Shown in pieces: positions 10,701 through 21,237 of a stretch of 64,000 nucleotides of DNA. The position numbers and the translations under genes are program-made. Under the pieces are notes generated by a model. The model saw only the letters and a program-made list of their open reading frames with translations. It had not been told where the DNA came from and ran no database searches. Positions within the stretch are counted from its first letter, which is position 1. Every line of letters starts with the position of its first letter. The stretch is from Ricordea florida (Eukaryota > Cnidaria > Anthozoa > Corallimorpharia > Ricordeidae), in NCBI GenBank assembly GCA_949710005.1, contig OX453276.1:32554947-32618946 (forward strand). Direction: 5' to 3'.

Positions 10701-13008
10701 CTACTGACACATGTAACGTACCTCATTTTTAAAGCTATGACCAGAGACAAACACGCTGCACGTGCAATATACCTTGTTTTTTAATTTTTTAATTTGTTTG
10801 TAGAAACAAAGAACTTGAATGACTACGATTATGAGATTGTTGAGGTAAGAAAATAAACTGTTTCGGGAACTCGTATTTCAAAATTTTTGGGTACTTAACA
10901 GCTTGTCAAGAAGCAGTTAAATTTACCCATTTTTAAAGAAACCAAATTCATCCTAAAGAATTGAAATCAAGTGGTGGCTTCCCTCAAAACAGTCTAAAAT
11001 GCATCTCAAACAAGCTCGTCCCATTCCCATGCACTAACTCGGAGTACAGGACACTCTTATTTCCAGTACTACTCCCTCTAACTTGACTCCTCGGTCCGTG
11101 CATGCGCAGATTGTCGACAAGATCTTGTGTGACGCAGGCTCGCCGTACGACAGCAGTCCGAGCTCAGCTGGTTTATACCACAGCTTACCCGGAGATCTCG
11201 GTAAGTTGATTGTACTGGAATGCCAGTTACCATCGTAATCACCAACGACTTTCTTCCGTCTGGCCTCGTAGCTCAGTCGGGAGAGCATCGGTAGATCTGT
11301 CCGAGATGTCGTGGGTTTTATTTCCACCGAAGTCAAAGAACTTTTCTTTGTATGGTCTGGTTCTTCTTATTCTGAATAGTAGGGACAACGCTTAGTGGAA
11401 ATATCAGAAAGTCATCTGTAGCACTTGAATTTACACTCAGAGTTACTTTCTTGTTCTACGATTTACCGCTAAATGACAGTCGCTTTTATGTAGACTGCGT
11501 GGAGGATCTTTTTTTAGGGAGGGGGGTATAGGACTGGGAGGGGTAGGGAGTGGGGGTAGGGAGTGGGGGTAGGCAGTGGGGGTAGGGAGTGGGGGAGGGA
11601 GGGGAGGGAAGGGAGGAGGAAGGGGTAAATTCATTGGATATCCACCTTCTAATCATCCTTGAGAAAAAATTCCGCGTCCAAAATCTATATAAGTGAGGAC
11701 GTGAGACCTTTCGATAACCAACGACTTCAATAACAGTTGCAGTGTAGCACTTTGCAAATGGACAGTTTTCCCAGGACGTTTGAATGGAATTTCTTTATTT
11801 TGAGATAAGCAACGCACGTTTTTTCGAAAGGTCTGGGAAAGCGTCTCAACTGATCGGACCAATCGGAACTCAAAGGAATCCCCAAACGCAGGAAAATTTG
11901 TGGCAGGAGATTGGACCAATCCAGGAGCCCATCACCCGGAGCCTCCATCTCCCTTATAAACCCTAGGAGACAACCTTTGCCCGTATCTTTCTATTTTTAG
12001 TCGTTCGAATTCCCACGAATGCATTGTACCGTCCAATCAGAACAAAGTTGTTCTTTTACGTCACACGCAGTCACAAACCCTGAGTGATAGCGTCTCACAA
12101 AATATTCTCTTGAGACTGTTCTAAAAATAAAAAGATACGAGCAAAGGTTGACTCAAGGATATAGTTTGTATGGAGGCTCCGGGTGATGGGCTCCTGACCA
12201 ATCACATATCGTAACAACACAAAGGCAAAGAAATTGCAACATTTCGCGCGCATGAAATTTGATTGAAAGACCGCTGTAGGAAGATTTGTAATTGTAAACA
12301 CTCTTTCACACAGGCGCAAATTCACTCCGCTTCCCTCCTGTGGCTCCGTTTACATGATACCACCAGGAAAGTCGTGAGTCGTACTAGGGCGAGTGCACCC
12401 CGGTTTCTATGCCGCAGTGAAATTCTTAGGCTCGATTACCAGCCGTTTGGGAAAGGAGCCCGCGCTCCTTCCCCGAAGGCAGCATACCAGACACGAGAGA
12501 GCGGTGGAAATCGAGCCTATGAAATTCTCGTTTCGGTACGAAATCTCTGAAATCTCCCACCGGTATCATGTAAACAAATAACGACCACTCGATTCGGCAT
12601 GAAATTGGCTTTTCACTGTATTGAAACGGGTAGCGCATGCCTAATTTAAGGGGACTTCATTGTCTTTTGTATTTGATAGTCATCATGTAAACACGAGACG
12701 AAAATTAGCCCGACAACGTACGTATATAATTCATGGTAGGCCACCGTATAGTCACCAAATATAGTGTTTACAGGGGTATACAAGGGTTTACAAAGGTATA
12801 TCCTTGTAAACCCTTGTATACCCCTGTAAACGGACTATATGGTGGCCTACCATGAATTATATACCGCAACTTAGCTGTCTGTCGTTCCACGTTTAAGCGC
12901 AATTCACCCTTCTTTGCTCTATCCCAATTAATTTGTTATGCATTTTCAGGGATTAATCCACTGTTTCCATTCCCTCATGGCGGAGATGCAAGGTCTCTTT
13001 GTTTTTAA
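4714..13008 (+). CDS. interferon regulatory factor (IRF) transcription factor, seven exons
   Basis: Exons: 4714-5071, 7366-7466, 9644-9698, 10804-10844, 11110-11200, 12950-13008 (plus a non-coding leader exon about 4465-4555). Phases agree at every junction and give 234 residues. Residues about 5-113 form an IRF DNA-binding domain with the tryptophan array W12, W27, W40, W48, W59 and the further W78. They include the PWKHG, RAWAAYTG and KWKTNFRCALNALPDI motifs, closest in my judgement to IRF1/2-type domains. Known IRFs bind GAAANNGAAA elements in the nucleus and control innate immune genes. The ~120-residue tail is polar, with DYDYEIVE and a Ser/Pro/Tyr stretch. No IRF-association domain is visible, so the protein is short for the family. 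The ATG was chosen because it lies nine residues before the domain and an in-frame stop precedes it. Exon 1 can also read through its donor to a stop at 5139. Confidence 0.85.
6338..7142 (+). repeat. satellite family A, block 2 (IRF intron)
   Basis: About seven to eight units of the ~106-bp family in the intron upstream of IRF exon 7366-7466. Some units carry small insertions (for example ATCATTGAACCATG) that lengthen the period to about 116 bp. Family A flanks this exon on both sides. Confidence 0.9.
7555..7905 (+). repeat. satellite family A, block 3 (IRF intron)
   Basis: Three to four diverged units of the ~106-bp family just downstream of IRF exon 7366-7466. Together with block 2 they bracket the exon. 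The same bracketed arrangement reappears inverted at 38.96-39.85 kb. Confidence 0.8.
9824..10780 (+). repeat. ~51-bp minisatellite in IRF intron
   Basis: About 18 tandem units of 51-55 bp. Each has AAGCACGCTACACATGTAA, then TATACC, then CGTTCTTTAAGCCATGACC. The left third carries a longer variant (CAACCATCAGTGACC) and the right third the shorter one, so variants are spatially ordered. It lies between IRF exons 9644-9698 and 10804-10844. Long open frames on both strands are products of the repeat, not genes. Confidence 0.9.
11262..11333 (+). repeat. tRNA-like / SINE head remnant
   Basis: CTCGTAGCTCAGTCGGGAGA resembles an A box with D arm, and GTCGTGGGTTTTATTTCCACC a decayed B box with T arm. 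The cloverleaf is incomplete and the T loop is degraded. It is best read as a SINE head or tRNA pseudogene inside an IRF intron. Confidence 0.5.
11513..11627 (+). repeat. G-rich minisatellite (GGGAGTGGGGGTA)n
   Basis: A purine-rich tract with repeated GGGTAGGGAGTGGGG units on the + strand within the last IRF intron. Several runs of three to five G separated by short spacers would permit G-quadruplex folding in DNA and in the nascent IRF transcript. Confidence 0.75.
11922..12196. mobile_element. 275-bp MITE, TIR CAGGAGCCCATCACCCGGAG
   Basis: It starts CAGGAGCCCATCACCCGGAG and ends with the exact inverse. A 7-bp direct repeat ACCAATC (11915-11921 and 12197-12203) flanks it. It is non-autonomous and lies in the last IRF intron. 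A relative sits at 14690-15076. Confidence 0.8.
12348..12575. mobile_element. 228-bp TIR element, GTTTACATGATACC ends
   Basis: GTTTACATGATACC at 12348-12361 is matched by GGTATCATGTAAAC at 12562-12575. The interior is GC-richer than its surroundings and contains further imperfect inverted stretches. No coding capacity; likely a MITE. Confidence 0.55.
12722..12864. repeat. 143-bp near-perfect palindrome
   Basis: The arm starting GTATATAATTCATGGTAGGC (12722) is mirrored by the arm ending at 12864. The inner part is a second set of inverted repeats (CAGGGGTATACAAGGGTTTA against its complement). A transcript would fold into one long hairpin. It lies 85 bp before the last IRF exon. It is a foldback MITE. 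Confidence 0.8.
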
Positions 13009-14012
13009 GCAGCAAGATATGGGTTTGCTAACACAATGTTAAGCTGCAGTTTCCAAAGGGAATTGAAGGATTCTGAGAGCAAACTTGGTGGAATAAAGGA
13101 AAGTGTTAACGTGATTGCTTTAACTTTAAATATATTTCCTTTTGCGAAGAAAGTAATAAATTCTCAGTGTCCTACAAATGTTCTTCTGGATCTACGCCCA
13201 CATTCTTTCCACAACAGGGCTTGAAAACGAGCACCGAAGGCGCGAGTTTGTAGGGGAAGTCTAGGGGCATCCAATCCCAAAATAGTTTGAAATCTAGAGG
13301 CTGGACTGAATGGTATTTTCAACATTCTCCATGAGATATTTCTTTAAAAAAAAAAACAACCAGAAAAGGTGTAAAATGACAAAAGATGTCATCATCGCAA
13401 AAAGTGGGGGGGGGGGGGAGAGGCTAAAGCCCCCCAGGCCCCCCCAGCTAGGCCGTCCCTGCACAACCCAAACTGACTTTCAGCACCATCCAAACAAGAT
13501 GAGAAGAGGAAGGTAATGCTTTCACAAACAGAAATCGTGACGATCACGCAATATATCGCTTCCTTATAATTACTTTGCTAATTCACTCAGTCCTGAATTT
13601 TATTTCTAAATAAACATTTTACGTGACAATAACCAGTGCTAAGTTTTAAAATAAATTATCATTCAACCTGTTTAAATTTTATATTTACTTTTTCTCAAAG
13701 GATACTTTACTAGGTATGGTTTGTGCATGAGGTACTGCCCCACTAGAACCGTACCTTTTTTTTCTTTTTTTTTTTCGAAGAAAAAGAATTCATTGAATCG
13801 ATAAAAAGCAGAACTCTGGAAAGTGCGACAAAAGAGGAGAATAATCCAGGAAACGACGAGCATCTCTATTGCAACATACATCTGGGCAAACTACAAAGAG
13901 CAAACGTACCAAAATTGTGTTCGAAAGACGCTTTCTCTAGGAAATGTTGTCCAAATGCTTTTTCTTTGTGGTAGTTGTTATAAAGACTGAGAGAAGAGAC
14001 CTAGCGACCGCT

Positions 14013-14089
14013 GACTGGTTAGCTCAGTTAGGGTAAAGCACCCGGCCGGACTACCGTGCAGAAGGTCGGGGTTTGAAACCCCAGCCGGA
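14013..14089 (+). repeat. tRNA-like SINE head
   Basis: CTGGTTAGCTCAGTTAGGGT (A-box/D-arm-like), then CCGGACTACCGTGC, then GGTCGGGGTTTGAAACCCC (T-arm/B-box-like). It is the same tRNA-like head as the SINE at 20871-21332. The D arm is damaged, so it is unlikely to be a functional tRNA. Confidence 0.55.
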
Positions 14090-14689
14090 TTAACACTCAT
14101 GTTCTTAAGGCATAAGGATATTCCCAGGTGCATCACATTCATAGTGATTTCTCTTAATTGCAAAAAGTTCCAAGAAAAAAAATTTATTCTAGACAAAACT
14201 ATAAAAGAAAAACGATTCTATGAATAAATTATCTCTAACTGGAAGTTGTCACGATCAATTTAATTGCCACTACAAGTAAAGTGATAGAGTACCCAGTTCC
14301 AGCCAAGTCGTTAGCAAGGTCTTGTAGCTCCTTCTTTATAAGGCTAGTATTCGCTCTTTTCCTAATATAAGTCTTACGTTTAACGGGCCTTTCTTTCTAA
14401 ATGCCAAATTTACTTCAAATAATACCATGTCGTGGTCTCTTATCCCTGGTTTTACTCCAACATTGTTTATGATCTCAACGTTATTTGTCAGGATACTGGT
14501 CAAGGATGTTACCCTTTCTTGTCGACTTTTCAACCATTTCAACGAATGAGAAGCACGTTTCCAGTTCGTTTACAGCGAGTTTTCATTCTTTTTCGCTGAA
14601 ATTTGGCGAGAATGTTGCCCAATAATGTGGCTAAAGAACTGTGTCGGGGAATTTTGTTTGGCTCCTTCGAAAGTTATATAAACTTTTAT

Positions 14690-15076
14690 CAGGAGCCCAT
14701 TACCCGGAGCGTGCAACTGCTATATGTTTATGCAACGGCGTTTTCACAAGTAAGGTTATTTTTAGAGTGGCTTCTCCCGCGAAAAAAAGTTGTTTCCGCT
14801 GTCTCAGTTATCTCATCGGAGCTACTACTCTCTGTGTAAATATTTTGAATATCGCCAGAAATGCTGTCCGAACACTCCGATGAAGACTCGTGTATGTCGG
14901 CTATGCTCGTTGTCGCTACAGCCGGTTATCATGCTACATATCAATCATGCACTAGCTTGTGATTGGCTCTCCCGAACCAATTCGCGGGAGAGACGATCTA
15001 AAAATAACCTTACTTGTGAAAATGCCGTTTCACAGACATAGTATGGGAGTTGCACGCTCCGGGTAATGGGCTCCTG
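14690..15076. mobile_element. 387-bp MITE, TIR CAGGAGCCCATTACCCGGAG
   Basis: Long terminal inverted repeats (CAGGAGCCCATTACCCGGAG onward, and the inverse ending at 15076) with a 7-bp direct repeat CTTTTAT on both sides. A second inverted pair lies further in (AAGGTTATTTTTAGA and its complement). Same superfamily ends as the 11922 copy, with a different interior. Confidence 0.8.
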
Positions 15077-15240
15077 CTTTTATAAACCCTTAAAGTTTAA
15101 TTGTGTATTAAAAACAAAGCAGACAAGTAATTAAAATTCCCAGACACGGTTTTTTTTAGCTCAACGGTGAAGAAACGTAGCGATGTCGCTAGCTTTCTGG
15201 CTGGAAGCGAATTCAATTTTTGAAACTACATTCTTTTGAG

Positions 15241-15470
15241 AATTACCTGAAAAGGAACCTACCTAGTAAGGGACCTACCTAAGAAGGGACCTACCCAGGT
15301 AATGGCTCCTGACCTACCTAAGGAGGGGCCTACCTAACAGGGACCTACATGAGAAGGGACCTACCTATAAAGGGACTTATCTGAGAAGGGACCTACCTGA
15401 GAAGGGATCTAAGTGAGAAGGATCTATCTGAGAAGGGACCTACATGGGAAAGGAGAAAACTGGGAAAGGA
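15241..15470 (+). repeat. ~19-bp minisatellite (AAGGGACCTACCTGAGA)n
   Basis: About ten imperfect copies of GAAGGGACCTACCTGAG-type units. A GGTAATGGCTCCTGACC word within the array resembles the end of the CAGGAGCC MITE family, possibly a remnant of an insertion. Confidence 0.75.
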
Positions 15471-15520
15471 GATAACTGGGAAACGACTTAATTATCTGAG
15501 CGGAGGCCTTCCTGATAAGA

Positions 15521-15806
15521 GACGGACCATTAGAAAAGTGATGGGGAGGGAGGGGGGGGTGGGGAATTTTCAGCTTGCACAAATTTTTTTTTCGCTCACT
15601 GCTTGTGCAGGAATTTTTTTTTTCAGGTGAACCCCTGTGCACGAATTTTTTTACTTCGTGTGAAAAAGTCACAATTGGACCTTCCTTCTGCATGATTTTT
15701 TTTTTACCTTCTTCTTTGCATGAATTTTTTTTTTGGCATTTTCCCTTGCATGAATTTTTTTGGTTTTTTCCCCACCCCCACCCCATCACTTTTCTAATGG
15801 TCCGTC
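15521..15806. mobile_element. 286-bp TIR element, GACGGACCATTAGAAAAGTG ends
   Basis: GACGGACCATTAGAAAAGTG at 15521 is inverted exactly at the right end (..CACTTTTCTAATGGTCCGTC, 15806). The interior consists of repeated TTGCACGAATTTTTTT-like units. The open frames on both strands (poly-Lys on one, poly-Phe on the other) are compositional artefacts. Confidence 0.75.
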
Positions 15807-15807
15807 C

Positions 15808-16680
15808 CTAAGAAAACAAATAAAATGACCACAGAAAATTCCTATTTTTCCACCTGTCACTAAAATAACCACCAATTAAAGAGCCACTATTTTTCAGCCC
15901 TTAAAATGACCACTAATAGGCATTTACACAAGTTGCTCGGCAACTTTTTGGCAACTTTTGCCTTTTCGAGCAATGTTTTGGCAACTTTTGGATTTGAACA
16001 ACTTTCCGACAACTTCTTTCAAATTTTACACTTTTTTAACAAAAAAAAGCCTTTTTTCCATAATTTTCGTAAATATTAGTGTTTAAATTTGACCCTCCTG
16101 AGCTAATTCTATCTTTGATTGATAGATTTGCTCTTTCTGTGAAGATCACCAAATATCGTTTCTGGGTTCCTGTGTTTCTCAATATACGAATAAGCGATAA
16201 ACGGTCAGCCATATCTTTGTGAACACGTTTTCAAAATGGCGGATAGTCTTAGTTTTAGCGAAACATATTCCATCTCGGAAGACTGCTAGTGAAGAATCAA
16301 GTACCGACCCAATCAAAGTAGCAAAAGAACGAACAGCAAACATAGGCATTAGAGTTTTGTGAGTATGTAATATTCAGAGGTTAAAAATTATTTGTGTGTT
16401 TTTAAAATGTAATTAGAAGCAAATACTACATTTTTGAACTTTAGAAACGAGCAACTTTTGAGCAACGTTTTCGAAAAAGGAGCAACTTTTGAAGATTTTG
16501 TGGGAAACGTTTAGCAGAAATCCGAGCTACTTGTGTAAATGTCTAACCACTAAAAGCCGCCTAAATTTTATGCCCCTTGAATGACCAGAAAAAAACCGCC
16601 TATTTTTGAACCCCTAAAATGACCACGAGAAGCATCCTATTTTTTAAGCCTCTAAATGATAAACAAAGGCGCCTAGAAAT
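15808..16680. repeat. ~38-bp repeat array (AAAATGACCAC...) with inserted TIR element
   Basis: Units with CTAAAATGACCAC and GCCTATTTTT occur at 15822-15917 and again at 16545-16660. They are split by an inserted element at about 15919-16543 whose ends are GGCATTTACACAAGTTGCTC and its inverse. That insert contains repeated GCAACTTTTGG words. It carries no coding sequence. Confidence 0.6.
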
Positions 16681-16773
16681 AGTGTTTTAAAATCTCATTC
16701 GTGACGAAAGTTACGAAGTCGAATTTCGCAAGACACCGCTGACTCCGTTGTGATCGTGAACGACATCGTGACC

Positions 16774-16882
16774 CAACACGGTCTCCCCCTCAAATGGAGA
16801 GTAATCATCATTTGCAAGATATCCTCAAATGAAGCATATCACTTCAATCTGTTGGACCGTGGTGTCATGAATGGACTGGGGA
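16774..16882 (+). repeat. left terminal inverted repeat of the 18-kb element
   Basis: Begins CAACACGGTCTCCCCCTCAA and ends ..GGACTGGGGA. It pairs with 34626-34734. The ATG of the zinc-ribbon gene lies at 16993, so this TIR is in position to act as its promoter or leader. Confidence 0.85.
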
Positions 16883-16992
16883 TAGTATAGGGATGTTGCG
16901 AAAAGCGAAACTATTATTCACGATCAATTTTATTCCCCTTCACTTCGCTTTTATATCTTTGTTTCACTGGATAGGCTTCTTCATTTCTTACC

Positions 16993-19900
16993 ATGGCAAG
17001 CAATTTAGAAGAAGGTGAGTTCAAACGCTTTTATCCCCTCGCTTTAATGAGGGAGAACACACGATTTAGTCATGAATATTCATCAAGATCAAGACGTGAC
17101 CAGTGATCTATAAAGGAAAGGTATGCAAATAAGTGAAATAAGGCTTACTCTCCGATCGAGATTTCTTCAAGCTTTTGCCTAAAACTGAATCATATTCTTA
17201 GTATTTTGTAAAGTTAGATTGTTGTAAAATTGGATGTGCTACAGTTGCGATACATTGTCTCCATCTTCTACATTAATCAAGCTTTGAAGAATTTGTATTC
17301 TTGTTTCATGTCATGCATCGTTTTGCCGTGGCCATTAGCGGAATCCCGCACTATGGTTATGATTAATTTCTTTCTCGTTTTATATTTATTGTAATGTTAT
17401 AGACATTTGCATTTCCCCCAGTGTTCGTTTTTACCAGGATCTACTGAGAGCTATATAATTTTGCAGTTTCAGCGGGGATCACACCGCAACTGATGCATAT
17501 TTTGGCGCTCTTTTTGCTATCTCGATCAATACTGCAGATTTTAGATGTTGTCACGATCGCCATGTTCGTGCCGCTCGCTAACAAAATGCAAGCCTCAAGT
17601 TTATAACATGTTGTCAGCGTTCCAGAAATAAGAGAAGTATCTCCTCTTCTCAGTCATTCAACAAATATATAAAGGAAGGGCACATTCAAGAAGTTATAAG
17701 GATTCAATGTTTCCTTTATTAAAACAATGCACTTAAAAAGTATTATTTTATTTTTAATTAGTATTTTTATCGCAATACCGTTTTTCCAAGGCAGACTTAC
17801 TATTCTACCTCCATCCTCCCCAAGGCATTTTTTCCCAAAGTTAGTATTGCTCAAGTCTGCCCTCCTTAAGCCTCAAGGTTGATACATGTCCCGTCACTGT
17901 AACTTGTAATTGTGTAACTTGTGTCTATATGTCCGACAACCGGACAGAATTTTCAAAATACTCGGTGACCGGCAGTCGAAATTTTCTCGTGTTATGATTT
18001 TAATATCGGTGATTACCTTATATATACATCCATATTCCTTGTCTCCTAGCCGTAATCCTTAACCTAATTGGCACAATCTACGCGGAAAGCAAAGAAAATC
18101 AGACTGCCGGACACAGAGTATTTTAAAGTTATGCCTCCTACAGCTCCAGTAAAGAGTGAAATATGAACTGTCGGACACAGAGTTTCATTGTAACCTCAGC
18201 CTACTGTCGGACACGGAGACACTTCGTTTAATTAAATGCATTGATAATTCTTAGACTTCACTTAAACCAAAGAGGGACTGCCATTGATTGACTCTTAATT
18301 AGTTACATTGCCTTTACTAAATTCATTTTGTATTCCAAGCGCTTAGTTCAGTCCTAATACTCTGCTTAGGTTGGGATGTTGCAAATTATGTGATTCAAGC
18401 ATAGTGGAAAGTCTCTAGAGGCCTGCAAGGTTTCAGAAGGAAATTTTCATTTTTACACCAACTCTCAACTGTGTATAGTAATTCCTCACACCTGACATCC
18501 TAGAATACATATTCCAAAATATGGCAACATAGGAAGCACGAAAAAAATATAATGAACCATCATGTTGGTTATGGTACTTCCTCTAAATTTCTTCTAAGTT
18601 TTAAGGGAAAAGCACTGCAATTACAGCTTTCAGGAACTTCGGATAGTTTGACTAAACCTTTGGAAGCCCTATTAAACAGTGCAGAACAACCTGCACATCT
18701 TCAGAATTGCTTACGTCACTTTCAGAAAACGTGGCCACTAACTAGAAAAGCTCTCATGCCTTTTGTTTGGGAAAAATTGGCAGTGTGTTACAAGAAAATG
18801 GGAAAAACACCAGCTGCCAGCTTTTAGTATTTGCATGAAGCAGCTAGGGATTGGTAAACAGTAGTCCAGGCAAGGCCTTTTTAGAAACTAAAGGAAGTAT
18901 AATATTTTCATTGTTGCACATTTGCTTCTATCTAGGTTGAGCATTGAAACACTATCCCTTGTACAATCTGCTTTGTTGAACATTTTAATAATTAAAAAGT
19001 CAAGGGAGTCCTAGTAAAGCTTTTGTTGTTCTCCTTTTTCCATGTACAGCCACTAGCAGTATTTCCCTCTATAGCCTTTCATTTTCAGATCCACTTCCAC
19101 TATTACATGTTACATGCAATTGCAGACATGTAACAATGAAATCAAAGCTATGTGTTCAATCACTCAACCCAGCCCTTTGATGTGGTAATAAAATTTCAAG
19201 GCAATACAACCCTACAGGTAAAACATTTTCCAACATTAAATGATCTATGTATCTGTTGAGGCTTAAAATGCCAAATATTTATTTATAAAGGAATTAAAGC
19301 TAAAACAATTCAGAATTTATGAAGAGAATTTCTAAATCCATATCTTTTGGACTTTTTTATTAGGTACACATAATGAAGCAATATATATTATTGCATTGCA
19401 ATATTAAATGCAGTCATTAAATGGATATGCTTCTATGTAGAAGACTACTTGCATGGCAGTCATGGATACAGCAATTTATTTGTAAGGGCATTTTTACCAA
19501 GAAAGGTGAAACAGCCCATCAGAGTTACAGACTGTTACATAGTAAGCAAATTTTATATGATGTGCCCACCAAATAATATATTTTAAGGAACAATGCCAAA
19601 TAACATTATTGTTGTAATATTTATATACTAGAGATGGTTTGCATTTTTTTCCCATTTTCAAACTTTCATAAACCACAAAACCCTGCATCTACTACAGCTT
19701 TGCAAGCTTAAAGAATAATAAATAAACCCAGCAAAGGTACAATAATTCTTTCAAGATGTCAATTAATAAAAGTATATTTATTTAAACCTATAAAAATTTA
19801 TTGACTGCTTTATTTATAAAAGTTAGCTTTGCAGCAAGAATATAGATGTTGCAATAAACACCGTTATTACTAGTTTGAACATGAGTTTGACTTGTGTCAG

Positions 19901-21204
19901 TTCCATTTGACCACAGTCAAAATGTTATATTCTTCTACTAATGAAGCAAAGTGAAGAAGGTAAAAGAGTACATGATGTTGTTCAATTGGTGATACAGAAT
20001 TATTTGATTTCTGTTATCATGGGTGATAAATTACTCCTTAATTTTGCCTCGAAATTTCAGCATTGTTCGCTAATTTCACATGTGAAATTAGAATGTTATA
20101 TGTAATTTGTCACCCATGACATTTATAGGTAATCAAATGGTATACTTGTGGGATTAGGGAATAATTTCACTTGTATTCACGTGCATGAAATTACTTATTT
20201 CACTCATCATCATTTGATTACTCAGACAAATTGCATAGAGCAGGTAGGAGCTTTTAGATAATGCTCTGATTCAATCTTGCAAAGAGGAACAGTGATGATG
20301 TGACAGCTTGATAGCTCAGTGGTAGAGCATTTGCACCAGTGGTGCAAAAGTCATGGGTTCAAATCCCATTCAAGCCTTTAATTCTCCTGTTTTCTTTGCT
20401 TTACCTTTGTTGAACCTTCCTGAAGTATGGGATATTTCTTAAGCTTCCTATTTCCAGGGACTTACTGGTACTAGTTTCTCTTTTTTTATTCTTTTCCAAG
20501 TTCCTTTACTTTCTGATGCATTGGGACCTGATTTGCAGTCAGTTCAAGTGCCAAAGACAGGATATTCTAAGGTACTTGATAAAGTATTATTTATTACTGT
20601 TTTGGGTTTTAATGTTTTAAGGTTTTGGCCCAAGCCAGTGAGAATTCATTTTTTATTACCAGAAAATGGTGCAGATTTCAAACTTCCAGTACTTAGATTC
20701 CCTTACGGCGTTCACAAAAGTTATTTCTGTAAAATAGCATAGTGAGTGTGTTTTTCACTATTTTAGGCCATCATTGAGGTTTTAGGAAGCCAGTCTCTTT
20801 GGAAAAGTGGCCAGTCATTTATAACACAACTATAACGGCTTTATTTGTTGTGTTTCACTCATTTTAAAGTTATGATGATTATGATTATGATTCAGGATTT
20901 ATATAGCGCTTTATCCCAAGGCTCAAAGCGCTTTACAACACTTTTTGTGGGGGACTTTGTCAGACTGCTTATTAAGGCGCAAATTGCAGCCACGCAGTTC
21001 ACAATCTTATCAGAGTGAATAGTAGGATACACAGGTGCCCCCATAACAGAATAAGTGATAGACCATCACACCGGGGACTACGTCCCCTACTCTTTCCGAA
21101 CAGTGTGTGGGTTCTTTAACGTCCCACACCAGTACTGTGAGACGGGACCTACGTTTATCGTCCTTATCCGAGAAGACTAGAAAGTCTAACCATTTGGAGG
21201 TGTC

Positions 21205-21237
<33 letters not shown>

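Larger units (their letters stand above)
13009..16766. other. repeat-dense intergenic stretch after IRF
   Basis: No protein gene recognised. It holds the IRF 3' end (AATAAA-like words near 13093 and 13143), a tRNA-like SINE head, two TIR elements, a ~19-bp minisatellite, an interrupted ~38-bp repeat array with an inserted TIR element, and poly-purine tracts. Each is listed separately. Confidence 0.5.

Noticed and set aside
9824-10780. CRISPR-like regular repeats
   Set aside because: The units are contiguous, without unique spacers, and the genome is eukaryotic.
15424-15811. Lys-rich and Phe-rich ORFs on opposite strands
   Set aside because: Both are due to AATTTTTTT-type repeats inside a TIR element.
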